From Cyprinodon diabolis (lineage: Eukaryota > Chordata > Actinopteri > Cyprinodontiformes > Cyprinodontidae), in contig CM060065.1 of NCBI GenBank assembly GCA_030533445.1, positions 22,767,974 to 22,831,973 on the forward strand: a DNA stretch of 64,000 nt. Reading direction: 5' to 3'. Below the pieces are notes generated by a model. That model searched no databases and had not been told where the DNA came from. It worked only from the letters and a program-made list of their open reading frames with translations. Made by a program: the position numbers and the translations under genes. Shown here one piece after another: positions 1 to 10,978 of the stretch. Position 1 is the first letter of the stretch; every line of letters starts with the position of its first letter.

Positions 1-235
1 TGCTTTCAAAATAAGACTATATCAAATATTATACATAAGAAAGCTTATAGTATATAACTTAGAAACAATATGCAAATATAAGCAATGGCTTCCTAAGAAG
101 CCAGAACATTTTATTTACATTTTTTTTTGACACAATTTAAGAACCCCTTTAAATTTTGCTTTTGAGGCTTTCAGGGGGTCTCATGGGTTAATCAGGGGGG
201 TCGAGCCCCCCCAGACCCCCCCCATATTTCGCACT

Positions 236-690
236 CTGAGTGTGAGAATAGTGGTGAGAACAGCAGAGGGGATCATCGGGGCTCCTCTTCCCTCATAAAA
301 GACATTTCATCCCAGCAGTGTGTGTCCCGGAGCCTGTAACATTATAAATCACCCATCACAACCCCAACATGGACTGTTCTCCCTGCAGCCCTCTGGGAAG
401 AGGCTTCAAAGCATCCAATACAGGTCCAGCAGATTTTGCAACAGCTTTTTCCCCACTGCCATCAGATTGCTGAAACGTTGAAAATAAACACTTAATCCAT
501 TCACAGACTCTGCAACACACTGATAACATCAAACCAAAACAGTGCATATATGCACTATATAAATTTGTCATTAAAAGCTCTGAACTCACATAACGATATT
601 TGCACCATGTTTTTTGTCCCACACTGTTTCAATTGACCACTGCTGCACTTTATCGAATGGAAATGTTTATTTTCTTTCTGAAAGCTGTAA
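236..690 (+). repeat. Rex1 LINE 3' end (5'-truncated)
   Basis: Non-coding 3' tail of a Rex1/Babar (CR1-group) non-LTR retrotransposon. It matches the sequence downstream of the Rex1 reverse-transcriptase remnant at 28.47-29.22 kb (shared blocks such as gatcatcggggctcctcttc and cagcttttt-ccccactgcc). It ends in an A-rich run near 690. No reverse transcriptase remains in this copy. The equivalent copy at 28.84-32.72 kb is interrupted by a Harbinger element, so this copy shows the uninterrupted arrangement. Family assignment is from the linked protein; exact ends are uncertain. Confidence 0.7.
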
Positions 691-699
691 AAGAACAAA

Positions 700-1520
700 A
701 CAAAAAACTAATTGTAAGTTGTCTAAGTCTCTAAGTATCTATTTGAAGCCAGTAAATAAGAATGCATTCACTCTTCTTTATGACAGCCAAAATATTCAGA
801 TCTTTTTTTGTCTTATAATCCTTTATCAAGGTCAAGCTTAAATATTTTATTTCTTTTTTTCACTGGAATCCCATATAAGTTGCTTTATTGATAATTGTGT
901 ATTGATATTTACTCACATTTGGAGACATTTAAGTCTAGTTATTGGCGTTTATCATTATCAATGTGTCTTTTCCCATTTTTGGTAAAAATGTTATGACTCC
1001 TTGTTTCATAGTAGGCATTAAATTATTATTTTCATTTTCATTTTTTTTAAGTCTAAGAATTATATTAGAGCTTGTTGGAATCTTTTCAGAAAATTGGGAG
1101 GATACTAAGTCGAAATTTAGTACATCTTATTGCTTCAGAGAAAAAAAACAGACACAGGAGAAATAAACTTTTTCTCACTTTGGTGTCACACATATCTCAG
1201 GGTTCTTAAGAAGTACATGAAACATTTTGGAGATGTCATTTCAGATTTTCCTTTCCCCTTGAAACAGGATTTTTTTTTTTTACACTGTACTTATAAAAGC
1301 TTGATCACAGAAACCATTGCTTACCTTTTATTTAGAAATCTGCAGGAAAGTTCAAATTGACCTTAAAACTTATCTTTGTTTGAATAGTGGACAGGTCTTT
1401 GATAAAATCGCAAATTACCCAAACAGGGTCAAAGTATTTACTGTAGACTTTTAGTTCAATATTTTACTTGTTACAGCAGAGCACAAACTGAATAAGATTT
1501 TGCTACATGGAATACTGAAA
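700..1520 (-). repeat. Antisense L1-like LINE remnant
   Basis: Degenerate non-coding block shared with about 21.9-22.5 kb and 35.5-36.2 kb, with part at 32.75-33.03 kb. Read on the minus strand around 940-1020 it gives a peptide like MKQGVITFLPK, the segment just before the RPITLLN motif of L1-clade reverse transcriptases, which is better preserved at 21.9 kb. The frame is broken and no gene is present. Confidence 0.55.
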
Positions 1521-1631
1521 AGCTATTTTCACCTAATAGCCTCCCTGCAGACCAATTTTAATCCTCCCAGTCATCTGGAGCTGTCCCTTGAGAGAGATTT
1601 ATTGTTCCTGTTTAAAGTACTGATTTGTACT

Positions 1632-2336
1632 GAGCTATCACTATAGTTATGCTGATATAGGCATGGACTTCTGGAGGACATAGGGACTCCCATTTCACCC
1701 TTGTGCTTTATTCTATTCTCTATTCTACCACTCTGCAGAATATGTTAGTTTAATCTCTCTCGTTATGCTCTCTCTGCTTTTTCTCATAGTAGCTTTGCCT
1801 CGTCTGTTCCTGTTTGGCTGTGACAACATCCTGGAAAGAAATATCAGCTGTGCTGCTGCCATCAAGACCTTTGTTTATAGATGTTGGAGATCGGCCTGTA
1901 TTCCACTATAGTCCTGTTTCCCTGACTGTGACTGGCTGGATGTGCTCTCTTCCTCCTCTGACATGGCACCTGGCTCGGAGCTCATCTGCCTGGCTTTGTG
2001 TTTTCTGGTTGGGGTCGCCTTTAACAGCTGCTTTTTGTATCTCTGCTTCTGTCTCCTTGAACCCCAGTCGGCCTCGGCAGATGGCCACTCACACTGAGTC
2101 TGGTTCTGCTGTAGGTTGCTTCCTGTTAAAAAGTTTTCCTCTCCACTGTCACTACAATCATGCTTAGTGTGAGGGATTGCATTTGAGTCAATGAGTCGAT
2201 GCAGTCATCTGGTTTTCCTTAGATAGAAAACTTTGAATCAATTTGACTGTATGATCTGGTGAACTGTAAAGTGCCTTGAGATGACATGTGTTGTGAATTG
2301 GCGCTATATAAATAAACTGAATTGAATCGAATTTTA
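1632..2336 (+). mobile_element. L2 LINE 3' end (5'-truncated copy)
   Basis: Nearly collinear with the tail behind the L2 reverse transcriptase at 6330-7027. It includes the characteristic fish L2 terminus tgaattggcgctatataaat followed by an aactgaattgaa-type repeat. Nothing of the reverse transcriptase remains; open frames here are tail sequence read by chance. It lies between the antisense L1 remnant and the block that recurs at 33.1 kb. Confidence 0.8.
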
Positions 2337-2554
2337 CTGGTTTACACGTTTCCCCTTGTAGCCTTTGATTGCTCGTCCAAATGTGCTATTGTGTGCATTT
2401 TCCTGCTGCTGTGCTTTTGATGCTAACCAAATCCTTTTTTTTTGTAGTTTCCATTTGTACCTGAGTTTTCTGTAGCCTTCCAGCTCTTGTTCCTCTGTCA
2501 ATCATTTCACCTGCTCTTCAACCTGTTCAAATCCCCTTTGAACAGTGCTCTAAT

Positions 2555-2992
2555 AGGGGATTTGCCTCCCTAGAGATTTTCTCTGTTTTGCTTTTTGACA
2601 CTAATTAAAACAAGGTCATGCCACAGGATCTCAATGAGATCGATTTTCAGAATTTGTAAAGGCTGTTTCTAATCCTTTATGTTGCCTTTTTAGTTCTTCA
2701 GATACTGAATGGATGGTATGCTTTCACTCATCATTCTGCTGGTTTTAATCATAAGGTCACATAAGGTCACAAACTGATGGTCAGGTATTCTCCTCTGGGA
2801 TTTTCTTGAGAATGGAAACATTTATGTACCATTTTTAGTGAATCAATTAAGGCCTAAGGCAAAAAAGCATCCCCAGACTTCTGACTGCCATCTGGTATGA
2901 TGTTCTGTTCTGTTAATCTTACCCCATATATAAGAGGACATACCAGGCCACAAAATATTTCCCCCAAAAGTTAAATATGAGATAGGTGTTTG
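2555..2992. repeat. Duplicated non-coding block (paralogue of 33.13-34.30 kb)
   Basis: Sequence from gatttgcctccctagag onward reappears at 33126-33309 and 34061-34299, where it is split by an antisense LTR insertion. This copy is uninterrupted until the gypsy LTR begins at 2997. No coding potential was recognised. 2337-2554 shows nothing recognisable. Confidence 0.75.
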
Positions 2993-2996
2993 TGTT

Positions 2997-3756
2997 TGTA
3001 ACCCTGTTAATTTAGCCCCTTAATTACCTCAAGGTAATGCATTTCCTGCTGACATTGGGAAATCAAGTGCAACTCCGATTTTCACCATTGGGTGGCAACC
3101 TATGGAAACGTCTAGATTGGAAAAAAATTTTCTTCCCTGACTTCCTGGTCAAACACGAAGCAGGCACTTATAACACAGCAGAAAACAAGATATACACCAG
3201 GCTGGTGAATGTTGTTGAACTCCGTTGGAAATTGAATTAGAATCTCAATCAAGTTGTCTCAACTGTTTTTTTTTTAAGGTTACTTTTGGATTTAGATCCC
3301 TGGAGGTCGTTTCTTCATCTCATCAGCGCTCTTGGTCGCCCGGGTGCCTGGCTCCTTGGTCCACCTCATATACTTAGCAGCACCACAGAGGCTCCTATGA
3401 GAATCCTTGGTTTGCACACTGTGTATTAACGGGTGGTAGGACAACGTTAATTTTGACTGCACTCAAGGGTAGTTTTCATTTTGGACATTGGACCAAGTTT
3501 ATTTAATTTTTCCCTGAGATCTCAGAGGTACATTGTATTTTTTTTATTCCTCTGTCCTTTTTGTGATTTATATTGTTCATAATCAATATTCTAATACAAA
3601 TTTAAATTTAACTTGTGTGGTGTTTTATTGTGGTGGAAGCTATAATTGCCATGGGATTTGGTTTTAACCAACCTCTTCTGCGAATCTAGAATTAAATAAC
3701 CCTATCTCTTGACTCTTAGTGTTTTATAAGCAGTTCAACTACTGTAGAGGGTTACA
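2997..3756 (+). repeat. 5' LTR of the gypsy element
   Basis: A 760-bp LTR with inverted ends TGTAACCC and GGGTTACA. Its end is followed after 4 nt by TGGCGAGACAACC (from 3761), a plausible primer-binding site because it begins TGG; I cannot name the tRNA. Open frames inside (for example 3037-3240) are chance. The matching 3' LTR survives only as its last dozen bases at 20630-20641. Confidence 0.85.
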
Positions 3757-3913
3757 TAAGTGGCGAGACAACCAGGAGAAAATTGGATAAACCATCAATA
3801 TAGACTCCACCCCAAATTAAAGAACACACAAACTTTGAATTTTGTTTTTTGTTGACTTCCTAATTGAGTTGTTTGAATCAACCCTTGCTTGACTAGTTAT
3901 ACATTCCCTGCAA

Positions 3914-4787
3914 ATGGATCTTTGTAATCAATATGATGTTCATGGACCTAGCTGTCTTTATGTCACCGGCATAGATGAAACTCACTGTGACGATCAGATA
4001 ACAGATTACTTTAAAGATAAGGGAAACATAAAGAAATTAGTTAGGATTCCCTATGACCTGGGGCAGCCACAAGGTCGTACTCTTATTAAGTACTCATCAG
4101 CCAAAACTATTTCTAATCTTGATCCAGCCCAACTAGGTGACAGGGCTAGCCCTAATGACTCAGAGGTGAAGTGGTATGTTAGAACAATACGCAAAATATG
4201 CCAAGAAGAACTTGGAAGAGAAATGGCTCAGAAATGCCTTGCTGAACTGACTTTGCTAGCTGGAAGAGGTAAAGCAAGTTTCTTGAATGTTCTACATAGT
4301 GAACTACAATATCTCCAGTCAGAAGTTAGCCCTCCTCAGAGTCCCGATACTCAGCTCCAGCCTTCTGCCCGACAGGTTGGGCCCTCACTAGTGATAATGT
4401 GGCAGCCGGTGGAGACCAGCCTATAACAACTGAGCCAAGTCCCTCAGATCCAGTTGCCCACAGTATCCCACCTACTACTGCTCTTATCCAAGGTACATTC
4501 AACCCACCACATGTCCAAAAGGTTATAGTTGAACACTTCATTCGTAGTAACAATACCATCTAGCTATAGCCAAAGCAGGATTCGCACTTTCTCTGGTAGA
4601 CTGCCAAAGCCGAATGGCGAGGTCGATTATGATGCCTGGCGAACCCAAGTAGATCTGCTTTTTAGTGATGTGTCCCTTTCTGACTCATAAAAAGTAAGAA
4701 GAATATTGGAGAGCCTCCTCAGCCCAGCTGCTGATATTGTCAAGCCCCTTGGCACAATAGCAACTCCCCAGGCCTACCTCCTTCAGC
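3914..4787 (+). pseudogene. gypsy gag, N-terminal and middle parts (PNMA-like), broken
   Basis: Gag structural protein of the retrotransposon. The first 170 codons (3914-4426) open with an RRM-like PNMA-type segment containing SCLYVTGIDETHCDDQI and GQPQGRTLIKYSS. A helical part follows with CQEELGREMAQKCLAELTLL. The frame shifts near 4385, resumes from about 4566 with FSGRLPKPNGEVDYDAWRTQ (the core region shared by PNMA proteins and related gypsy gags), and meets a TAA at 4688-4690 where a sense codon is expected. It is then cut at 4787 by the EnSpm element; the protein resumes at 15610 in the same frame. The ATG at 3914 is chosen because it opens the conserved segment shortly after the LTR and primer site. 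The PNMA link is family recall, not a search. Confidence 0.8.
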
Positions 4788-4790
4788 TTG

Positions 4791-4817
4791 CACTGCATGA
4801 AAAGTGGGATTTTCGTC
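4791..4817 (+). repeat. EnSpm left terminal inverted repeat
   Basis: Starts CACTGCATGAAAAGTG and matches the reverse complement of 15580-15606 at 26 of 27 bases by eye. The abutting host triplet TTG is repeated after the right end. Confidence 0.92.
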
Positions 4818-4911
4818 AATATGCGGCACTGTAGATTGTCGTGGAACTTCAGGTTAGCGGCAGTTTACGGAAATTTGCAGGCTTCGCCGAAAACTCCCGT
4901 TAGCAGGGATA

Positions 4912-7027
4912 TGTACCTAAGGCTTTTAAGGTTGCTGTAATTAAACCTCTGCTTAAGAAACCGTCTCTTGACCAAGATGACTTGGTCAATTATAGACCTA
5001 TATCCAATCTTCCTTTCTTATCCAAAATTCTTGAGAAAGTACTTGCCAAACAAGTTTGCGATCACTTACACCATAATGAACTTTTTGAAGAGTTTCAGTC
5101 TGGCTTTAGAGCTCATCATAGCACTGAGACAGCTCTGGTGAAAGTCACTAATGATATTCTCATGGCCTCAGATAATGGACTTGTATCTGTGCTCGTCCTG
5201 TTGGATCTTAGTGCTGCATTTGATACAGTTGACCATAATATTCTTTTAGAAAGACTTGAATATTTTGTTGGAATTAAAGGACCAGCACTAGACTGGTTTA
5301 AATCTTATCTATCTGATCGAATTCAGTTTGTTCATGTTAATGATAGATCTTCAACATGCTCAAAGGTTACCTGTGGAGTACCACAGGGATCAGTGCTAGG
5401 ACCAATTCTCTTTACTTTATACATGCTCCCAATTGGTAGAATTATTAGACAGAATGGGATTAATTTTCACTGTTATGCTGATGATACCCAGCTATATCTG
5501 TCTATAAATCCAGATGAAGCTAACCCATTACATAAATTACAGGCATGTCTTGAAGACATAAAAACCTGGATGACTCTTAACTTTCTGCTTCTGAATGCAG
5601 ACAAAACAGAGGTTATAGTCTTTGGACCAGAGTCTCTGAAAAAGAAGCTGATTAGCCATTCACTTCATTTGGATGGGATTAAACTGATTTCAGATAATAA
5701 AGTAAAAAATCTTGGTGTTATTTTTGATCAGGACCTGTCATTTAAATCCCATATCAAAGAGGTTTCTAGAATTTCCTTCTTTCATCTGAGGAACATTGCA
5801 AAAATTAGAAATCTCCTGTCCAGGGGTGATGCTGAGAAACTAGTCCATGCATTTGTTACTTCAAGGCTGGACTATTGTAATTCTTTACTATCAGGAAGTC
5901 CACAAACTGTAGTTAAAAGCGTTCAGCTGATCCAAAATGCTGCAGCCAGAGTTCTGATGAAAATTAAAAAGAGAGATCACATCTCTCCTATCCTGGCTTC
6001 TCTTCATTGGCTTCCTGTTAAATCAAGAATTGAATTTAAAATCCTCCTTCTCACATATAAAGCCTTAAATGGCCAAGCTCCATCTTATATCACAGATCTG
6101 ATTGTTCCTTATGTTCCTAACAGAGCACTTCGCTCTCAATCTGCAGGTTTACTAGCGGTTCCTAGAATTTCTAAAAATAGAATGGGAGGCAGATCTTTTA
6201 GTTATCAGGCTCCTCTCCTGTGGAACCAACTACCAATTTTAGTCCGTGACGCAGACACACTGTCTACTTTTAAGGCTAGGCTTAAAACTTTCCTTTTTGA
6301 TAAAGCTTATAGTTAGGGTGGCTCGGGTTATCCTGAGCTATCTCTATAGTTATGCTGCTAAAGGCTTAGACTGCTGGAGGACATAGGGACCCCCATTTCA
6401 TCATTCTGCTTCATTCTCTCTCTGTTCTCCTATTCTGCAGAATCTGTTAGTTCAATCTCTAACGTTCTGCTCTATCTGCTTTTCCTCAGAGTAGCTTTGC
6501 CTCGTCTGTTCCTGTTTGGCTGTGACGTCATCCTGGAAAGAAACATCAGCTGCGCTGTTTCCATCAACACCCTTGTTTATAGATGTTGGAGATCGGCCTG
6601 TTTTCCAGTGTGGTCCTGTGACTGGGTGGATGTGCTCTCTTCGTCCTCTGGCATGGGAGCTGGCTCGGAGCTCGTCTGCCTGGCTGTGTGTTTCCTGGAC
6701 GGGGCCGCCTTTTACAGCTGCTTTTTGTGTCTCTGCTTCCGTCTCCTTGAAGCCCAGTCGGCCTCGGCAGATGGCCGCTCACACTGAGCCTGGTTCTGCT
6801 GGAGGTTTCTTCCTCTTAAAAGGGAGTTTTTCCTCTCCACTGTCGCTACAAGCATGCTTAGTGTGAGGGATTGTATTTGAGTCAATGAGTCGATGCAATC
6901 AACTGGTTTTCCTTAGATATAAAACTTTGTATCAATTTGACTGTATGATCTGGTTGAACTGTAAAGTGCCTTGAGATGACATGTGTTGTGAATTTGGCGC
7001 TGTATAAATAAACTGAATTGAATTGAA
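4912..7027 (+). mobile_element. L2 LINE, 5'-truncated, inserted in the EnSpm left arm
   Basis: Non-LTR retrotransposon of the L2 clade with the C-terminal part of ORF2 followed by a 0.7-kb 3' tail ending in the gcgctgtataaataaactgaattgaattgaa type terminus. EnSpm-type subterminal sequence lies to the left (cagtttacggaaatttgcag); the left junction near 4905-4915 is approximate. The tail duplicates 1632-2336. Confidence 0.88.
4919..6316 (+). CDS. L2 ORF2 reverse transcriptase, 5'-truncated but open
   Basis: Encodes the reverse transcriptase and C-terminal region of an L2 ORF2 protein, the enzyme that copies LINE RNA into DNA at a nicked target. The frame is open from about 4919 (the usual ORF call starts at a TTG at 4982). 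It shows NYRPISNLPFLSKILEK, the motif SVLVLLDLSAAFDTVDHNIL, the turn CGVPQGSVLGPILFTLYM, and the catalytic HCYADDTQLYL intact. A C-terminal region with DYCNSLLSG and LLWNQLP follows, ending at 6316 in the normal place before the 3' tail. Apurinic endonuclease and the N-terminus are missing through 5' truncation, so it cannot act on its own. It is the only polymerase gene in the window without an internal stop, suggesting a relatively young insertion. Confidence 0.9.
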   Translation, partial: KAFKVAVIKPLLKKPSLDQDDLVNYRPISNLPFLSKILEKVLAKQVCDHLHHNELFEEFQSGFRAHHSTETALVKVTNDILMASDNGLVSVLVLLDLSAAFDTVDHNILLERLEYFVGIKGPALDWFKSYLSDRIQFVHVNDRSSTCSKVTCGVPQGSVLGPILFTLYMLPIGRIIRQNGINFHCYADDTQLYLSINPDEANPLHKLQACLEDIKTWMTLNFLLLNADKTEVIVFGPESLKKKLISHSLHLDGIKLISDNKVKNLGVIFDQDLSFKSHIKEVSRISFFHLRNIAKIRNLLSRGDAEKLVHAFVTSRLDYCNSLLSGSPQTVVKSVQLIQNAAARVLMKIKKRDHISPILASLHWLPVKSRIEFKILLLTYKALNGQAPSYITDLIVPYVPNRALRSQSAGLLAVPRISKNRMGGRSFSYQAPLLWNQLPILVRDADTLSTFKARLKTFLFDKAYS

Positions 7028-7204
7028 GTGTCAGAAATTGACGTGGACTTTCTTAGGCAGTGTTCCCCCCATGCCTCCCCCCCATGGAATTCTAGGGGAG
7101 GCTTTAACATGTAAATGAAAATGCTGTGAGCTATACAAATGCAAATCAGGGTTGCAGGGGGAGTTTTACCCCAAGTGACATTTTTCTAAAAGGTGAGAAA
7201 ATCT

Positions 7205-7693
7205 CTGAAACAAAGAGATCAGGCTCAGTATAGCCTCTTACATTTTAGCTTGAATTGATTTATTTAATTAAAGTATAGAGACCAAAACAGATCTTTAGCT
7301 GACAGAGCAATACATTTAGAGCAGTAATTAGTTTTTTTTAAATTTGCATTTAAGAGAAAAAATAAAATGTTGTCTGTCAATATGCTCAATTCACAATTAC
7401 TTAAGTGGAAAAGTTTCAAGAAATTAGTCTGAGATGATTCACTTTATAACATGGCGCATTATCCTGCTGGAAGTAGCCATCAGAAGATTGGTACACTGTG
7501 GTCATAAGGACATAAGGTCAGCAACAATGCTGAGGTAGGCTGCCTCATTTATTTGATGCTAAATTGGTATTAAGTGGCCCAAAGTGTGGCAATAAATATC
7601 CCCCAAATAGATTGTAGAAATAGATCAGGCTCAGTATGGCCTAATTATAGACTCTTACATTTTATCTTGAATTGATTTATTTAATTAAAGTAT
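7205..7693. repeat. Pair of about 65-bp direct repeats flanking a Tc1 relic
   Basis: Two copies of gatcaggctcagtat...cttacattttagcttgaattgatttatttaattaaagtat lie at about 7217-7275 and 7624-7692. Between them is the Tc1 relic at 7425-7610. They belong to EnSpm interior DNA, or to an older element within it; 7028-7950 otherwise has no gene. Confidence 0.65.
7425..7610 (-). mobile_element. Decayed Tc1 fragment inside the EnSpm element
   Basis: Sequence such as tttataacatggcgcattatcctgctgg and gtagccatcagaagattggt matches the catalytic part of the complete Tc1 copy at 10060-10280 in the same orientation, with many substitutions and small gaps and no terminal repeats. It represents a separate and much older Tc1 event than 9757-10978. 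Confidence 0.75.
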
Positions 7694-9756
7694 GCTAGAT
7701 TACTGTGTATGGAAATGTTATGTAAAAAAATACACAAAATAATTTATTTCAAAAATTATTTTTAATCAGAATCAGATGGTAAAATGTGCATTCCATGCAA
7801 ACAACATTAGAATCAGAATGAGGGGTCTGCAGAGATCACAGTCTCCCAGAGCTCAACTACTGTGCATAGTGACATGACTACCGTGACTTTTTCTTTGGTC
7901 TTACTTAAATGCACAGAGGATGTATTAACCACACATCTTCTTGCAATGCGCTCAACTGGCAGAAATGGTGCTGGGTATGACGTGTCTGTTCCCTGCAAGC
8001 CCCAAACTTCTATTGGCTATTGGCTGGTCAAGGATGGGATCCTCAAAACTGTTAGTGTTTCCACACCACTTAGCACATACATATGCTGACCTTTCTGCTC
8101 TAGATCCATCGATTGAGTAAGTTATGTTCATATATGTTACCCGTTTGCATGTCATGGCAAAACAGTCAACATCAGTGACACAAGGGTACATCTGATGATA
8201 CATTGTCAACATTGCACGTCTGTCAGACACATCCAAGATTGTCTGGTGGAATGGAGACAGAGGCATCACTGCACAGTTTTCAAAGAAAAGTCGTTCTGCT
8301 GACACCAAAACACTGTGCTTCACATAAAGCATATCAGCTGTGTCATTGCATGACAAAGTCTCAACCATTTGTCTTCCTAAAATACTGGCAAAGTCTGCAC
8401 CATATTCACATGTCCATGGCATATGAAGCTGTTGGCTCTGCTGAAATTGTCTCATAATCTGTACTTCAATTGTCCTATTGTTGTGATTAAACTTTCCCAG
8501 TATTCCATTAAAACGCTCAAAGGAGAAACACCAAAAAGAATAAACTGGTCCATAATCCAACATGCATTCTTTCAAATGGAGATGTAGATGCATATTGGGG
8601 GTGCAGCGCAATGGGCCAAACAGTTTGACAAATTTGGAGAGAAAAGTCTGCAGGTATCCATCTGCTACTTCCAGTCTATTGATCGATATGACTCTGGAGC
8701 AGAGTATGATACAAGCCTGCACAAAGTCAAACCACATGTCATAGTGTCTGTTGTCGATAAGCCCCTTCAGACAAAACAGTGAGTAAATGGTTGTCCAGTT
8801 TTTCCCCTGATCTGCTGTAAATCCTGTGAAGCCAAATGAAATCCGTAAGGGAATTGTTCCAACCTCATAAGGTACTTTGATGTTCTCCACTCTAGCTTGA
8901 AGTTCATCAAGGCCTTTCGTTGTTACAATTCCTAGTTCTGTCCACAGTCTGAATACATGTCTTGCCGTACCAAGGAGAAGGTTGTGCATTGGATCAATGA
9001 CGACAAATCTGATGGCATCATAGTAACTCAAGCGGAAAAGTTCTGACCATCTAGCTCCATACTTCCGTTCGATTATTTTCTGCTCTGCTCTCGTCTTTGC
9101 CCGTTTGGATAATCCAGCATAGTGTGTGTGATCCTTTGACCTGCGTGGCTCCAATGAAGACCGTTCAAATCCTGAGAAGTCCAGTTTTTCACCAAATCCG
9201 TTCTTGTTGAAAGTCTTTAAACACTTGTGGCATCCTGCAAATGTAAGTAAAATGCAATATGTTACATACACCTCCATATTTCAGAATTTAATGAAACAGA
9301 CCAACTGCTATCCATTCAAACATAAACAATGTAAACATTAACATATTGATTTTACTGATTCAATGATTAATCTTGATGTAATATTTAATATTGATATTTA
9401 AATTACCTCTGTATGCTCCATGTCCAACAAAGCCTCCACATTTTCGAGTTGCGGGGATATCTGATGAAAGACAAAGCAGGGCTGCTCTATAAACCTGATG
9501 TCCTAACAACGAGCTGTCTTCCAGAATCATGCCATGCCAAAGTTGTTGAAACTCATCAACTAAGGGGTCTAAGAAAGCATTGATATGTAGTTATGGCTCT
9601 TTTGGTCCAGGTATGAGTCCAACGAGAATCATATTTTCTTCCTTAAAACGGTCTTCACGAGGTAGATTCAAAATGACCAAGTAGATGGCTCCAACTGAAT
9701 ATGGTGCATCTTTGAAAGGTTGGAACCAGTCCACATTCAGCATCAAGGCCAAATTA

Positions 9757-10978
9757 CACTCACCGGCCACTTTATTAGGTACCCCATGCTAGTAACGGGT
9801 TGGACCCCCTTTTGCCTTCAGAACTGCCTCAATTCTTCGTGGCATAGATTCAACAAGGTGCTGGAAGCATTCCTCAGGGAGTTTGGTCCATATTGATATG
9901 ATGGCATCACACAGTTGCCGCAGATTTGTCGGCTGCACATCCATGATGCGAATCTCCCATTCCACCACATCCCAAAGATGCTCTATTGGATTGAAATCTG
10001 GTGACCGTGGAGGCCATTTGAGTACAGTGAACTCATTGTCATGTTCAAGAAACCAGTCTGAGATGATTCCAGCTTTATGACATGGCGCAATATCCTGCTG
10101 AAAGTAGCCATCAGAAGTTGGGTACATTGTGGTCATAAAGGGATGGACATGGTCAGCAACAATACTCAGGTAGGCTGTGGCGTTGCAACGATGCTCAATT
10201 GGTACCAAGGGGCCCAAAGAGTGCCAAGAAAATATTCCCCACACCATGACACCACCACCACCAGCCTGAACCGTTGATACAAGGCAGGATGGATCCATGC
10301 TTTCATGTTGTAGACGCAAAATTCTGACCCTACCATCCGAATGTCACAGCAGAAATCGAGACTCATCAGACCAGGCAACGTTTTTCCAATCTTCTATTGT
10401 CCAATTTCGATGAGCTTGTGCAAATTGTAGCCTCAGTTTCCTGTTCTTAGCTGAAAGGAGTGGCACCCGATGTGGTCTTCTGCTGCTGTAGCCCATCTAC
10501 CTCAAAGTTCGACGTACTGTGCGTTCAGAGATGCTCTTCTGCCCACCTTGGTTGTAACGGGTGGTTATTTGAGTCACTGTTGCCCTTCTATCAGCTCGAA
10601 CCAGTCTGGCCATTCTCCTCTGACCTCTGGCATCAGCAAGGCCTTTCCGCCCACAGAACTGCCGCTCACTGGATGTTTTTTCTTTTTCGGGTCCATTCTC
10701 TGTAAACCCTAGAGATGGTTGTGCGTGAAAATCCCAGTAGATCAGCAGTTTCTGAAATACTCAGATCAGCCCTTCTGGCATCAACAATCATGCCACGTTC
10801 AAAGTCACTCAAATCACCTTTCTTCCCCATACTGATGCTCGGTTTGAACTGCAGGAGATTGTCTGGACCATGTCTACATGCCTGAATGCACTGAGTTGCC
10901 GCCATGTGATTGGCTGCTTAGAAATTAAGTGTTGACGAGCAGTTGGACAGGTGTACCTAAAAAAGTGGCCGGTGAGTG
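9757..10978 (-). mobile_element. Tc1/mariner element, copy A, inside the EnSpm transposase
   Basis: A 1222-bp Tc1 element with ends CACTCACCGGCCACTTTATT at both termini, flanked by the TA duplication (9755-9756, 10979-10980). It sits within the third exon of the EnSpm transposase, between the codons for GEPFLAEPN and NVDWFQPF. The same family occurs at 41641-42861. Confidence 0.93.
9789..10830 (-). pseudogene. Tc1 transposase (DD34E), copy A, broken
   Basis: Cut-and-paste transposase. The minus-strand ATG at 10830 opens MGKKGDLSDFERGMIV, with the helix-turn-helix core GLSISETADLLGFSRTTISR-like (here DLSISETADLLGF). The frame is then lost by indels and stops between about 10670 and 10320. From 10319 to 9789 it is open again and holds GGGGVMVWGIFSWH, the second catalytic aspartate in YFQQDIAPCHKA and the final glutamate in NPIEHLWDVVE. 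The first catalytic aspartate (WSDESRF) lies in the damaged section. The usual family length is about 340 codons. Inferred inactive. Confidence 0.88.

Noticed and set aside
170..235. G-rich/C-rich hairpin (ggggggtcgagcccccc) near the left edge
   Set aside because: It could be a structured element, but there is too little context at the window edge to support a call.
1814..2167. 117-codon open frame resembling another at 6516-6866
   Set aside because: Both lie in the non-coding 3' tail of L2 LINEs; similarity is due to the repeat, not to a gene.
7862..8782. Plus-strand frames at 7862-8089, 8203-8457 and 8562-8782
   Set aside because: They are shadows of the minus-strand EnSpm transposase.
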